From: Klebsiella grimontii
GTDB taxonomy: Bacteria; Pseudomonadota; Gammaproteobacteria; Enterobacterales; Enterobacteriaceae
Length of the DNA: 39,296 nucleotides
NCBI RefSeq assembly: GCF_900200035.1
Contig: NZ_FZTC01000008.1
Coordinates: forward strand, 1-39,296
Direction: 5' to 3'
Both the position numbers and the translations under genes were made by a program. Below the pieces are notes generated by a model, which saw only the letters and a list, made by a program, of their open reading frames with translations, was not told the DNA's origin and did not search any database. Shown one piece after another: positions 1-12,200 of the stretch (the stretch's first letter is position 1; each line of letters begins with the position of its first letter).

Positions 1-25
1 GGGCTTTTTGCGTTTTTGTGGCCTG
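1..25 (+). terminator. Probable tail of an upstream rRNA-operon terminator (truncated)
   Basis: The window opens with GGGC followed by an interrupted T tract, which looks like the 3' arm and U tract of an intrinsic terminator cut by the window edge. In E. coli the gene upstream of murB is the 5S gene of rrnB, so an rRNA terminator is expected here. The 5' arm is outside the window, so this is an inference from position and the T tract. Confidence 0.35.
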
Positions 26-136
26 CGAATGACTGGACTTTGGTAACGTCATGGTTCCTGGTCCCCCTGACATTCAGGCAAGCCTTCCCTCGCTATATAC
101 GGTAAACTAATGCAGATTTTGCATCTGGAAGCCATT

Positions 137-1165
137 ATGAGCCACTCACTTAAGCCCTGGAATACCTTCGGTATTGACCGTTCTGCCAAAACGATTGTTC
201 GCGCCGAAACTGAAAAACAGCTACTGGATGCCTGGCAAAATGCCGCTGCACAGCGCCAGCCAATCCTGATCCTTGGTGAAGGAAGCAATGTTCTGTTCCT
301 GAAGGATTATGCCGGTACGGTGATTATTAACCGTATTATGGGAATCGAAGTGAGTGAAACACCAGACGCGTGGCATTTGCATGTTGGCGCAGGAGAGAAC
401 TGGCATCAGCTAGTGCAGTTTGCGTTGAATAACGGCATGCCTGGCCTGGAAAATCTTGCCCTGATTCCTGGCTGCACCGGCTCCTCGCCGATTCAAAATA
501 TTGGTGCTTACGGCGTTGAATTACAAAAGGTTTGCCAGTACGTCGATTGCGTTGAGTTAGCGACTGGTGAGAAACTGCGCCTTTTCGCCGCGGAATGTCG
601 TTTTGGCTACCGGGACAGTATTTTTAAGCATGAATATCAAGATCGCTACGCGATTGTGGCCGTTGGTTTGATGTTACCAAAAGAGTGGCAACCCGTTTTG
701 ACCTACGGCGATTTAACCCGGCTTGATCCGCAAACCGTTACCCCTCGGCAGGTGTTTGATGCCGTATGTCATATGCGCATGACCAAACTTCCCGATCCCA
801 AAGTGAATGGAAATGCAGGGAGCTTCTTTAAGAATCCGGTCGTTAGCGCAGACAAGGCTCAAGCACTGCTGGCTGCCTATCCGAACATCCCCCACTATCC
901 TCAGCCTGATGGCAGCATGAAGCTAGCCGCCGGCTGGCTTATCGATCAATGCCAGCTTAAAGGCAAAGTCATGGGCGGCGCAGCGGTACATAGCCAGCAG
1001 GCATTGGTATTAATCAATCATAATCAGGCAACCAGTGAAGATGTGGTTGAATTGGCTCACTACGTACGTCAACAGGTTGGTGAGAAGTTTGATATTTGGC
1101 TACAGCCGGAGGTGCGCTTTATTGGCGAAACGGGTGAAGTCAATGCCGAGGAGACTATTGCATGA
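137..1165 (+). CDS. murB: UDP-N-acetylenolpyruvoylglucosamine reductase MurB
   Basis: FAD- and NADPH-dependent reductase that converts UDP-GlcNAc-enolpyruvate to UDP-MurNAc, the second committed cytoplasmic step of peptidoglycan synthesis. The 342-residue product equals the E. coli length and begins [12 protein letters not shown]. The reading frame is open further upstream to an ATG at 110, but the extra nine residues are not part of the family, so the ATG at 137 is chosen. The FAD-binding N-terminal part carries [11 protein letters not shown] (about 44-54) and [16 protein letters not shown] (about 111-126). Catalytic residues are visible: Arg159 (FGYRD), the proton donor Ser229 (GNAGSFF) and Glu325 (QPEVRF). 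This is a type I (E. coli-like) MurB. The stop overlaps the birA start by 4 nt, so the two are translationally linked, as in E. coli. Confidence 0.97.
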   Translation: MSHSLKPWNTFGIDRSAKTIVRAETEKQLLDAWQNAAAQRQPILILGEGSNVLFLKDYAGTVIINRIMGIEVSETPDAWHLHVGAGENWHQLVQFALNNGMPGLENLALIPGCTGSSPIQNIGAYGVELQKVCQYVDCVELATGEKLRLFAAECRFGYRDSIFKHEYQDRYAIVAVGLMLPKEWQPVLTYGDLTRLDPQTVTPRQVFDAVCHMRMTKLPDPKVNGNAGSFFKNPVVSADKAQALLAAYPNIPHYPQPDGSMKLAAGWLIDQCQLKGKVMGGAAVHSQQALVLINHNQATSEDVVELAHYVRQQVGEKFDIWLQPEVRFIGETGEVNAEETIA

Positions 1166-2124
1166 AAGACTACACCGTTCCTTTGACGCTGATATCGATA
1201 CTGGCTGATGCTGAATTTCACTCAGGTGAACAGCTTGGCGAGCGTTTAGGAATGAGCCGGGCAGCGATCAACAAGCATATTCAAACGTTGCGTGATTGGG
1301 GAGTCGACGTGTTCACCGTTCCGGGCAAAGGCTACAGTCTCCCTGAGCCTATCCAGCTACTGGACGAAGAGCAGATCGCCAGGCAGATTGAGCATGGTCG
1401 GGTAACCGTACTACCGGTGATAGATTCCACGAACCAGTATCTTCTGGACCGGCTCAGCGAACTGCAATCTGGTGATGCCTGCGTGGCTGAGTATCAGCAG
1501 GCTGGCCGCGGCCGCCGCGGGCGTAAGTGGTTCTCGCCGTTTGGGTCTAATCTTTACCTTTCAATGTACTGGCGACTGGAGCAGGGGCCTGCTGCGGCTA
1601 TAGGTTTGAGTCTGGTCATCGGGATCGTCATTGCCGAGGTGCTGCAGAGCCTGGGGGCGGATAAAGTACGGGTGAAATGGCCGAACGACCTCTATTTGCA
1701 GGACCGCAAACTGTCCGGGATCCTGGTGGAACTGACGGGGAAAACCGGCGATGCGGCACAGATAGTCAGCGGCGCGGGGATTAATCTCATGATGCGCCGC
1801 GTGGAGTCTGATGTTGTCAATCAGGGCTGGATCAGCCTGCAGGAGGCCGGGATCTCTATCGATCGTAATCAGTTAGCCGCTTGTCTGATTAAAGAGCTGC
1901 GGGCAGGTTTTAAACTTTTTGAGAATGAGGGTCTGGCGCCCTATCTGGGCCGCTGGGAAAAGCTCGATAACTTTATTAACCGTCCGGTTAAACTTATTAT
2001 TGGCGATAAAGAGATCTTTGGCATTTCTCGAGGTATTGATGCTCAAGGCGCATTATTACTGGAACAAGAAGGGGTGATAAAACCCTGGATTGGCGGTGAG
2101 ATCTCATTGCGAGGCGCTGAATGA
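1162..2124 (+). CDS. birA: Bifunctional biotin-protein ligase / biotin operon repressor BirA
   Basis: Makes biotinyl-5'-AMP and transfers biotin to the AccB subunit of acetyl-CoA carboxylase. When acceptor protein is scarce, the holo-dimer represses the bio operon. The product is 320 residues (E. coli 321). An N-terminal winged helix-turn-helix spans about 20-60 ([19 protein letters not shown]). The ligase domain carries the adenylate-binding loop GRGRRG at 115-120 and the lysine motif [20 protein letters not shown] near 180. A C-terminal SH3-like domain covers the last 50 residues or so. The N-terminal DNA-binding domain is intact, so this is the regulatory class II form and not the ligase-only form. 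The ATG overlaps the murB stop (ATGA). A bidirectional terminator separates it from the convergent coaA. Confidence 0.97.
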   Translation: MKDYTVPLTLISILADAEFHSGEQLGERLGMSRAAINKHIQTLRDWGVDVFTVPGKGYSLPEPIQLLDEEQIARQIEHGRVTVLPVIDSTNQYLLDRLSELQSGDACVAEYQQAGRGRRGRKWFSPFGSNLYLSMYWRLEQGPAAAIGLSLVIGIVIAEVLQSLGADKVRVKWPNDLYLQDRKLSGILVELTGKTGDAAQIVSGAGINLMMRRVESDVVNQGWISLQEAGISIDRNQLAACLIKELRAGFKLFENEGLAPYLGRWEKLDNFINRPVKLIIGDKEIFGISRGIDAQGALLLEQEGVIKPWIGGEISLRGAE

Positions 2125-2151
2125 AAAAGGGGAGCCAGCGCTCCCCTTTTT
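2124..2151 (+). terminator. Bidirectional intrinsic terminator between birA and coaA
   Basis: Perfect 7-bp stem GGGGAGC/GCTCCCC (2129-2135 with 2140-2146) with a CAGC loop, an A tract on the left and T5 on the right. The flanking A/T tracts let it work on both strands. The T tract contains the last codons' end of coaA (stop codon complement 2150-2152), so the convergent genes share one compact terminator. Confidence 0.85.
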
Positions 2152-3100
2152 ATTTCCTTAACCGCACCTGATTGACTGAGTGGTTTGCGCTTTTTGTCAT
2201 GATAAGGCTGGCTCGCTCACGCGTTGGTAAGATATTCTCTTTTAAATTCAAAAGATTAATCTCATTCCATAGCGATGTGGCAATATTAATAGCTTCGTCT
2301 TTAGACAACTGAGCATAGTTATGGAAATAAGAGTCCGGGTCGGTAAACGCCCCTTCGCGGAATTTCAGAAAACGATTGATATACCAGGTTTTGAGCAACT
2401 CTTCTGGCGCATCCACATAAATTGAAAAATCAACGAAGTCGGAAACAAATACATGATGCGGATCGTGAGGGTAATCCATTCCACTCTGCAAAACATTTAA
2501 TCCCTCAAGAATTAATATATCAGGCTGAGTGACCGTCTTATCCCCATCCGGAATCACGTCATAAATGAGATGTGAATAGACCGGGGCCGTAGCGTCAGGT
2601 ACACCGGATTTCAGGTCGGAGACGAATTTAACCAGGCGATGCATATCGTAAGACTGCGGGAAGCCTTTCTTCTTCATCAGTCCACGTTCTTTCAATACTG
2701 CGTTAGGGTGCAGAAAACCATCTGTCGTAATCAATTCTACATGTCGATGCTCAGGCCAGCGGCTAAGTAACGCCTGTAGTACGCGCGCGGTGGTGCTCTT
2801 CCCGACCGCCACGCTACCCGCAATGCTGATGATATAAGGAATACGCTGGCCGTTGGTGCCAAGGAATTGTTCCAGTACAGCCTGCCGGCGCAAATTAGAG
2901 CTGATATAGAAATTGAGTAAACGCGACAGCGGCAAATAAATCTCTGCAACTTCTTCCAGGGAAAGATCTTCGTTGATGCCTTTTAACCGCGTGATTTCTT
3001 CTTCTGTTAGCGTCATCGGAACGGAATCACGCAGTGCAGCCCATTGGTCGCGGTTAAATTGTAGATACGGTGTCATTAACGTTTGCTCTTTTAGGCTCAT
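2150..3100 (-). CDS. coaA: Type I pantothenate kinase CoaA
   Basis: ATP-dependent phosphorylation of pantothenate, the first and rate-controlling step of coenzyme A synthesis; in E. coli it is feedback-inhibited by CoA. The product is 316 residues, the E. coli length. The P-loop GSVAVGKS lies at 95-102 with the catalytic Lys101, and the conserved TTDGFLHPN and [10 protein letters not shown] segments follow. An in-frame ATG two codons upstream (3106) is possible. The start at 3100 gives the E. coli-like N-terminus [15 protein letters not shown] and places an AAGAG ribosome site about 7 nt upstream, whereas the site nearly touches the 3106 ATG. It is transcribed toward birA and away from the tRNA operon. 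Confidence 0.96.
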   Translation of the reverse strand: MSLKEQTLMTPYLQFNRDQWAALRDSVPMTLTEEEITRLKGINEDLSLEEVAEIYLPLSRLLNFYISSNLRRQAVLEQFLGTNGQRIPYIISIAGSVAVGKSTTARVLQALLSRWPEHRHVELITTDGFLHPNAVLKERGLMKKKGFPQSYDMHRLVKFVSDLKSGVPDATAPVYSHLIYDVIPDGDKTVTQPDILILEGLNVLQSGMDYPHDPHHVFVSDFVDFSIYVDAPEELLKTWYINRFLKFREGAFTDPDSYFHNYAQLSKDEAINIATSLWNEINLLNLKENILPTRERASLIMTKSANHSVNQVRLRK

Positions 3101-3495
3101 AAGCATGCTCTTGCAACCGCCGAATTACATGAAGGCGGGGTGCTTCACACTAGTTAATCAGGACAATGGGCAGGAGGGTAACACCAGATTGCGCGGAATA
3201 ATAAGAAAAAAACTCATTGAATGATGCTTTCTAAAGGTAGCATCACAGAGATGAATGGTTTGGTAAGGGGATATAAAGTCCTCGGTAGAAGCCAGTGAGT
3301 TTTCATTGCATCTTATGGAGAGGCTGTGAGGAATCGATGCCGCTTTCGCGGTTTGGATATGCCTTTTGCCCTCCTCGTTAACTGTATTTGTGAAGAAGGT
3401 TGGCGTATTTTTGTCCGGCCCTGTTTGAAATTACACCGTTTTTTCTCGTTTGAGCACAAAATGTGAGCAATAGAACATTTTCTGCAATTTTTTAG
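3101..3495. other. Intergenic region between coaA and the tRNA-tufB operon
   Basis: About 400 bases without a credible gene. It must hold the coaA promoter on the minus strand, although I could not pick out a convincing -35/-10 pair. Its right part (about 3400-3495) is AT-rich with A/T runs immediately upstream of the tRNA promoter, as expected for an UP element and Fis sites. A small inverted repeat GATGCT/AGCATC lies around 3221-3243. The short open frames here have no recognisable product. Confidence 0.6.
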
Positions 3496-3531
3496 TTGCA
3501 TGAACTCGCAGGTCTCCCTAGAATGCGCGCT
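3496..3531 (+). promoter_or_regulatory. Stable-RNA promoter of the thrU-tyrU-glyT-thrT-tufB operon
   Basis: TTGCAT (3496-3501), a 17-bp spacer and TAGAAT (3519-3524), followed by the GC-only stretch GCGCGC. A GC-rich discriminator is typical of stringently controlled (ppGpp/DksA) rRNA and tRNA promoters. Transcription should start near 3531, only about 8 nt before the first tRNA. Its downstream position relative to the AT-rich tract fits UP element/Fis activation as known in E. coli. Confidence 0.85.
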
Positions 3532-3538
3532 ACTTGAT

Positions 3539-3614
<76 letters not shown>

Positions 3615-3624
3615 TCAAGTGCCT

Positions 3625-3709
<85 letters not shown>

Positions 3710-3768
3710 TCTTTCGGCAACGCTTTGCGGAGCCAGGGTTGATTGGTTAAACTGGTCAGCTCAAACAG

Positions 3769-3793
3769 AAAAAGAGACGCTTCTCTTTTTTTT
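3769..3793 (+). terminator. Terminator-like hairpin inside the tRNA operon
   Basis: AAAAAGAGA (3769-3777), loop CGCT, TCTCTTTTT (3782-3790), then three more T, which gives a perfect 9-bp stem followed by a T tract. It lies between tyrU and glyT. The stem is mostly A:T with only two G:C pairs, so termination is probably weak. It could act as a partial terminator or as a processing and spacer element. Confidence 0.5.
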
Positions 3794-3828
3794 GTTATAG
3801 AAAGAACTGGGTAGCCGAGTTTCAGGAT

Positions 3829-3903
<75 letters not shown>

Positions 3904-3908
3904 AACGT

Positions 3909-3984
3909 GCTGATATGGCTCAGTTGGTAGAGCGCACCCTTGGTAAGGGTGAGGTCCCCAGTTCGACTCTGGGTATCAGCACCA
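3909..3984 (+). tRNA. thrT: tRNA-Thr (anticodon GGU)
   Basis: 76 nt including the encoded CCA (3982-3984). The acceptor stem GCTGATA pairs with TATCAGC. The anticodon loop TTGGTAA gives GGU, reading ACC/ACU. It is last of the four tRNAs, 116 nt before the tufB start codon. Confidence 0.97.
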
Positions 3985-4036
3985 CTTCTTTATCTCTCCT
4001 CCCCTGTTTCTCTCTAGTTTATTGCATTCAACAAGT

Positions 4037-5285
<1,249 letters not shown>

Positions 5286-5315
5286 TTGCTGATAACATTT
5301 GACGCAATGCGCAAT

Positions 5316-5342
5316 AAAAGGGCATCATTTGATGCCCTTTTT
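5316..5342 (+). terminator. Intrinsic terminator after tufB
   Basis: AAAAGGGCATC (ending 5326), loop ATTT, GATGCCCTTTTT (5331-5342). The strong stem runs straight into the T tract. It ends the tRNA-tufB operon before secE. Confidence 0.9.
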
Positions 5343-5517
5343 GCACGCTTTCACACCAGAACCTGGCTCATCAGTGATTTTTTGGGTCATAATCATTGCT
5401 GAGACAGGCTCTGAAGAGGGCGTTAAGTCCGAAACGCAGCAGAGCATTTCGGTTTGGTCGCCTCGCATCTCATGCGGGGTGAAGTTATTTGTCTGAATTC
5501 TTGTGACAGGTTGGTTT

Positions 5518-5901
5518 ATGAGTGCGAATACCGAAGCTCAAGGGAGCGGGCGCGGCCTCGAAGCGATGAAGTGGACAATCGTAGTCGTGCTGCTGGTCGT
5601 GGCCATCGTCGGCAACTTCCTTTATCGTGACATTATGCTGGCAGTGCGTGCGCTGGCTGTAGTGATTCTGATCGCTGCAGCGGGCGGTGTCGCGCTGTTA
5701 ACGACAAAAGGTAAGGCGACAGTCGCCTTCGCTCGTGAAGCGAGAACCGAAGTCCGCAAGGTGATCTGGCCGACTCGCCAGGAAACGTTGCATACCACGC
5801 TGATTGTTGCCGCAGTGACAGCCGTAATGTCACTGATCCTGTGGGGACTGGATGGTATTCTGGTTCGCCTGGTATCCTTTATCACTGGCCTGAGGTTCTG
5901 A
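5518..5901 (+). CDS. secE: Preprotein translocase subunit SecE
   Basis: Essential inner-membrane subunit of the SecYEG channel that clamps SecY. The product is 127 residues, as in E. coli. There are three predicted membrane helices (about 19-36, 43-62 and 92-112), and the conserved cytoplasmic amphipathic segment [12 protein letters not shown] is at 78-89. The upstream ATG at 5503 in the same frame would add five residues not found in the family. The ATG at 5518 is preceded by ACAGG and gives [15 protein letters not shown]. It is followed after one nucleotide by nusG, so the two form the conserved secE-nusG operon. A promoter must lie in 5343-5517, but I could not assign it with confidence. 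Confidence 0.96.
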   Translation: MSANTEAQGSGRGLEAMKWTIVVVLLVVAIVGNFLYRDIMLAVRALAVVILIAAAGGVALLTTKGKATVAFAREARTEVRKVIWPTRQETLHTTLIVAAVTAVMSLILWGLDGILVRLVSFITGLRF

Positions 5902-5902
5902 G

Positions 5903-6448
5903 ATGTCTGAAGCTCCTAAAAAACGCTGGTACGTCGTTCAGGCGTTTTCCGGTTTTGAAGGTCGCGTAGCTACCTCGTTGCGTGAACATATCAAATTACA
6001 CAATATGGAAGAGCTGTTTGGCGAAGTCATGGTGCCGACCGAAGAAGTGGTCGAAATCCGCGGCGGCCAGCGTCGTAAAAGCGAACGCAAATTCTTCCCG
6101 GGCTACGTGCTGGTCCAGATGGTGATGAACGACGCGAGCTGGCACCTGGTGCGCAGCGTACCGCGCGTGATGGGTTTCATCGGCGGTACGTCTGACCGTC
6201 CGGCACCGATCAGTGACAAAGAAGTCGACGCGATCATGAACCGCCTGCAGCAGGTTGGCGATAAGCCGCGGCCGAAAACGCTGTTTGAGCCGGGTGAAAT
6301 GGTTCGCGTTAGCGACGGTCCATTTGCTGACTTTAACGGTGTGGTTGAAGAAGTGGACTACGAGAAGTCTCGTCTGAAAGTGTCCGTTTCTATCTTCGGT
6401 CGTGCGACGCCGGTTGAACTGGACTTCGCTCAGGTAGAAAAAGCCTAA
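5903..6448 (+). CDS. nusG: Transcription termination/antitermination factor NusG
   Basis: Binds RNA polymerase to suppress pausing, and links it to Rho or to ribosomal protein S10. The product is 181 residues, essentially the E. coli sequence. The NGN domain (about 1-120) has [16 protein letters not shown] at its start and the [10 protein letters not shown] core. A short linker leads to the C-terminal KOW domain (about 130-181: [22 protein letters not shown]). The message ends in a hairpin that overlaps the rplK promoter. Confidence 0.97.
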   Translation: MSEAPKKRWYVVQAFSGFEGRVATSLREHIKLHNMEELFGEVMVPTEEVVEIRGGQRRKSERKFFPGYVLVQMVMNDASWHLVRSVPRVMGFIGGTSDRPAPISDKEVDAIMNRLQQVGDKPRPKTLFEPGEMVRVSDGPFADFNGVVEEVDYEKSRLKVSVSIFGRATPVELDFAQVEKA

Positions 6449-6478
6449 CAGCCGATCAAAAAAGCAACGTTTTAATCG

Positions 6479-6514
6479 TTGCATGAGGCGCGGAATTGAC
6501 ATACAATTTCGCGC
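6479..6514 (+). promoter_or_regulatory. L11 operon promoter
   Basis: TTGCAT (6479-6484), 17-bp spacer, TACAAT (6502-6507), then a GC-rich start region. It drives rplK-rplA. The GCGCC discriminator fits the stringent control known for this E. coli promoter. Confidence 0.85.
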
Positions 6515-6525
6515 CTTTTGTTTTT
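6487..6525 (+). terminator. secE-nusG terminator overlapping the L11 promoter
   Basis: GGCGCGGAATTG (6487-6498), loop ACATA, CAATTTCGCGCC (6504-6515), with one G-U wobble in 12 pairs. It is followed by TTTTGTTTTT. The promoter -10 box TACAAT (6502-6507) lies in the loop and right arm of this stem, so one stretch both ends one operon and starts the next. Confidence 0.8.
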
Positions 6526-6544
6526 ATGGGTCTGATTCCCATAA

Positions 6545-7738
<1,194 letters not shown>

Positions 7739-7745
7739 GATTAGC

Positions 7746-7790
7746 TTTACGTGGGCGGTGAATTTGTCTACAATCTTACCCCCACGTTTG
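7746..7790 (+). promoter_or_regulatory. L10 operon promoter bracketed by an inverted repeat
   Basis: TTTACG (7746-7751), 17-bp spacer, TACAAT (7769-7774). An inverted repeat ACGTGGG (7749-7755) / CCCACGT (7781-7787) encloses the -10 box and is followed by TTTGTT, so the same bases could form a weak terminator for transcripts arriving from rplA. It drives rplJ-rplL-rpoB-rpoC. Confidence 0.8.
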
Positions 7791-8032
7791 TTAACGAAAG
7801 TTAGCAGATAAAAAGATTTGTTCGTTGGAGCCTGGCCTATCCAGGCCTCCGTCGAAGACCGCAGGTGTTTCGCAAGAGACTTAATGCCCTGCGTAGACGG
7901 TGACAGAACGCTAAGATTATTTTTGGATACTCTGGCTTGTTTCTGCTCACCGTATTAAGACGCTCTTCTCTTTGAGTCGAGTGAAGTGAGTTCCAGAGCA
8001 TGAGCTCTGGCAAACATCCAGGAGCAAAGCTA
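7791..8032 (+). promoter_or_regulatory. rplJ leader with L10-(L7/L12) autoregulatory region
   Basis: A roughly 250-nt untranslated leader without a credible gene. It contains strong local stems: GGAGCCTGG...CCAGGCCTCC at about 7827-7850, GCAGG...CCCTGC at about 7860-7895, and CCAGAGC...GCTCTGG at 7993-8010 just before the ribosome site AGGAG (8020-8024). In E. coli this leader binds the L10-L7/L12 complex to shut off rplJL translation. The length and position are the same here. Confidence 0.75.
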
Positions 8033-8530
8033 ATGGCTTTAAATCTTCAAGACAAACAAGCGATTGTTGCTGAAGTCAGCGAAGTAGCCAAAGGCGCGCT
8101 GTCTGCAGTAGTTGCGGATTCCCGTGGCGTGACTGTAGACAAAATGACTGAACTGCGTAAAGCAGGTCGTGAAGCTGGCGTATACATGCGTGTTGTTCGT
8201 AACACCCTGCTGCGCCGCGTCGTTGAAGGTACTCCTTTCGAGTGCCTGAAAGACACGTTTGTTGGTCCGACCCTGATTGCATACTCTATGGAACACCCGG
8301 GCGCTGCCGCTCGTCTGTTCAAAGAGTTCGCGAAAGCGAATGCAAAATTTGAGGTCAAAGCCGCAGCCTTTGAAGGTGAGCTGATCCCGGCGTCGCAAAT
8401 CGACCGCCTGGCAACTCTGCCGACCTACGAAGAAGCAATTGCACGCCTGATGGCAACCATGAAAGAAGCTTCGGCTGGCAAACTGGTTCGCACTCTGGCT
8501 GCTGTACGCGATGCGAAAGAAGCTGCTTAA
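8033..8530 (+). CDS. rplJ: 50S ribosomal protein L10
   Basis: Forms the base of the L7/L12 stalk on 23S rRNA and, in complex with L7/L12, represses its own operon. The product is 165 residues, as in E. coli. The frame is open upstream to 8000, but [27 protein letters not shown] at 8033 is the family N-terminus, and AGGAG lies about 8 nt before it. The C-terminal helix that carries L7/L12 dimers is present ([32 protein letters not shown]). Confidence 0.97.
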   Translation: MALNLQDKQAIVAEVSEVAKGALSAVVADSRGVTVDKMTELRKAGREAGVYMRVVRNTLLRRVVEGTPFECLKDTFVGPTLIAYSMEHPGAAARLFKEFAKANAKFEVKAAAFEGELIPASQIDRLATLPTYEEAIARLMATMKEASAGKLVRTLAAVRDAKEAA

Positions 8531-8596
8531 TCGCAGTTGTCTTTGTAAAGCATTCGCTTACGTATAAACTTATTCTGATATTCAGGAACAATTTAA

Positions 8597-8962
<366 letters not shown>

Positions 8963-9001
8963 GCCAACCTTTCCGGTTGCAGCCTGAGAAATCAGGCTGA
9001 T

Positions 9002-9032
9002 GGCTGGTGACTTTTTAGTCACCAGCCTTTTT
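9002..9032 (+). terminator. rplL-rpoB transcription attenuator
   Basis: GGCTGGTGACT (9002-9012), loop TTTT, AGTCACCAGCC (9017-9027), T5. This is a perfect 11-bp stem with a short U tract. In E. coli the equivalent hairpin lets only a fraction of polymerases continue into rpoBC, which sets the ribosomal protein to RNA polymerase ratio. Confidence 0.88.
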
Positions 9033-9091
9033 GCGCTGTAAGGCGCCAGTAGAATTTCACACTGTTTGACTGCTGGTTGTCCTGACAATGC

Positions 9092-9183
9092 TTGTTTCTA
9101 TAGACGACTTAATATACTGCGACAGGTTAGGGTTCCTGAGCTGTGTAAATCGCAATGAAATGGTTTAAGCGTGATAGAAACAG
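9092..9183 (+). promoter_or_regulatory. Probable RNase III processing stem in the rplL-rpoB intercistronic region
   Basis: TGTTTCTAT (9093-9101) pairs perfectly with ATAGAAACA (9174-9182), and ACGACTT/AAGCGT extends the helix. This closes a long structured loop. The rest of the 325-nt rplL-rpoB gap (8963-9287) holds no gene. E. coli has a known RNase III cut site at this place; the assignment rests on position and the long-range stem. Confidence 0.7.
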
Positions 9184-9287
9184 GTATTGCGGAAAGTGTT
9201 CCATTTTCCGGTCAACAAAATAGTGTTGCATAAAAAACTGCCTTATGTGGGCAGATGGGTCGACTTGTCAGCGAGCTGAGGAACCCT

Positions 9288-12200
9288 ATGGTTTACTCCT
9301 ATACCGAGAAAAAACGTATTCGTAAGGATTTTGGTAAACGTCCGCAGGTTCTGGACATACCTTATCTCCTTTCTATCCAGCTTGACTCGTTTCAGAAGTT
9401 CATCGAGCAAGATCCTGAAGGGCAGTATGGTCTGGAAGCAGCTTTCCGTTCCGTATTCCCGATTAAAAGCTACAGCGGTAACTCTGAGCTGCAGTACGTC
9501 AGCTACCGTCTGGGCGAACCGGTTTTTGACGTTAAAGAATGTCAGATCCGCGGCGTGACCTACTCGGCACCGCTGCGCGTAAAACTGCGTCTGGTGATCT
9601 ACGAGCGCGAAGCGCCGGAAGGCACCGTTAAAGACATTAAAGAACAAGAAGTCTACATGGGCGAAATTCCGCTCATGACCGACAACGGTACCTTCGTTAT
9701 CAACGGTACCGAGCGCGTTATCGTTTCTCAGCTGCACCGTAGCCCGGGCGTCTTCTTTGACAGTGACAAAGGTAAGACCCACTCTTCCGGTAAGGTCCTG
9801 TATAACGCACGTATCATTCCTTACCGTGGCTCCTGGCTGGACTTCGAGTTCGACCCGAAAGACAACCTGTTTGTCCGTATTGACCGTCGTCGTAAGCTGC
9901 CGGCTACCATCATCCTGCGCGCGCTGAATTACACCACTGAGCAGATCCTTGACCTGTTCTTCGAGAAAGTGGTCTTTGAAATTCGCGATAACAAGCTGCA
10001 GATGGAACTGGTTCCGGAGCGTCTGCGCGGCGAAACCGCCTCCTTCGACATCGAAGCGAACGGTAAAGTGTACGTTGAGAAAGGGCGTCGCATCACCGCA
10101 CGTCACATTCGCCAACTGGAAAAAGACGATATCAAACATATCGAAGTTCCGGTTGAGTACATTGCGGGCAAAGTCGCCTCTAAAGATTATGTCGACGAAT
10201 CTACTGGCGAGCTGATCTGCCCAGCGAACATGGAGCTGAGCCTGGATCTGCTGGCTAAGCTGAGCCAGTCTGGCCATAAGCGTATCGAAACGCTGTTCAC
10301 CAACGATCTGGACCACGGTCCGTACATGTCTGAGACTGTACGCGTCGACCCGACCAATGACCGTCTGAGCGCGCTGGTAGAGATCTACCGCATGATGCGT
10401 CCTGGTGAGCCGCCGACTCGCGAAGCGGCTGAAAGCCTGTTCGAGAACCTGTTCTTCTCCGAAGACCGCTACGATCTGTCCGCGGTTGGTCGTATGAAGT
10501 TCAACCGTTCTCTGCTGCGCGACGAAATCGAAGGATCCGGTATCCTGAGCAAAGAAGACATCATCGAAGTGATGAAGAAGCTCATTGATATCCGTAACGG
10601 TAAAGGCGAAGTCGATGATATTGACCACCTCGGCAACCGTCGTATCCGTTCCGTAGGCGAAATGGCGGAAAACCAGTTCCGCGTTGGCCTGGTGCGCGTA
10701 GAGCGTGCGGTGAAAGAGCGTCTGTCTCTGGGCGATCTGGATACCCTGATGCCTCAGGATATGATCAACGCCAAGCCGATTTCCGCAGCAGTGAAAGAGT
10801 TCTTTGGTTCCAGCCAGCTGTCTCAGTTTATGGACCAGAACAACCCGCTGTCTGAGATTACGCACAAACGTCGTATCTCCGCACTCGGCCCGGGCGGTCT
10901 GACCCGTGAGCGCGCAGGCTTTGAAGTTCGAGACGTACATCCGACCCACTACGGTCGCGTATGCCCAATCGAAACGCCTGAAGGTCCGAACATCGGTCTG
11001 ATCAACTCCCTGTCTGTGTACGCACAGACTAACGAATACGGCTTCCTTGAGACGCCGTATCGTAAAGTGACCGATGGTGTTGTAACCGACGAAATTCATT
11101 ACCTGTCTGCTATCGAAGAAGGCAACTACGTTATCGCTCAGGCGAACTCCAACCTGGATGACGAAGGCCACTTTGTAGAAGATCTGGTTACTTGCCGTAG
11201 TAAAGGCGAATCCAGCTTGTTCAGCCGCGACCAGGTTGACTACATGGACGTATCCACCCAGCAGGTGGTTTCCGTCGGTGCGTCCCTGATCCCGTTCCTG
11301 GAACACGATGACGCCAACCGTGCATTGATGGGTGCGAACATGCAACGTCAGGCCGTTCCAACTCTGCGCGCTGATAAGCCGCTGGTTGGTACCGGTATGG
11401 AACGTGCTGTTGCCGTTGACTCCGGTGTAACTGCGGTTGCTAAACGTGGCGGTACCGTTCAGTACGTGGATGCTTCCCGTATCGTTATTAAAGTTAATGA
11501 AGACGAGATGTACCCGGGCGAAGCAGGTATCGACATCTATAACCTGACCAAGTACACCCGCTCGAACCAGAACACCTGTATCAACCAGATGCCGTGTGTC
11601 TCTCTGGGCGAGCCAATTGAGCGCGGCGACGTGCTGGCTGACGGCCCGTCCACCGACCTCGGTGAACTGGCGCTCGGTCAGAACATGCGCGTAGCGTTCA
11701 TGCCGTGGAACGGTTACAACTTCGAAGACTCCATCCTCGTTTCCGAGCGTGTTGTCCAGGAAGACCGTTTTACCACCATCCACATTCAGGAACTGGCGTG
11801 CGTCTCTCGTGACACCAAGCTGGGGCCGGAAGAGATCACCGCCGACATCCCGAACGTGGGTGAAGCTGCGCTCTCTAAACTGGATGAATCCGGTATCGTT
11901 TATATCGGTGCGGAAGTGACCGGCGGCGATATTCTGGTTGGTAAGGTGACGCCGAAAGGTGAAACCCAGCTGACGCCGGAAGAGAAACTGCTGCGTGCGA
12001 TCTTCGGTGAGAAAGCGTCTGACGTTAAAGACTCTTCCCTGCGCGTACCAAACGGTGTCTCCGGCACCATTATTGACGTTCAGGTCTTTACCCGCGACGG
12101 CGTAGAAAAAGACAAACGTGCGCTGGAAATCGAAGAGATGCAGCTCAAACAGGCTAAAAAAGACCTGTCTGAAGAACTGCAGATCCTCGAAGCTGGCTTG

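Noticed and set aside
10800..10910. Possible rifampicin-resistance change in rpoB
   Set aside because: The cluster region translates to the susceptible sequence at all classical positions, so no resistance is indicated.
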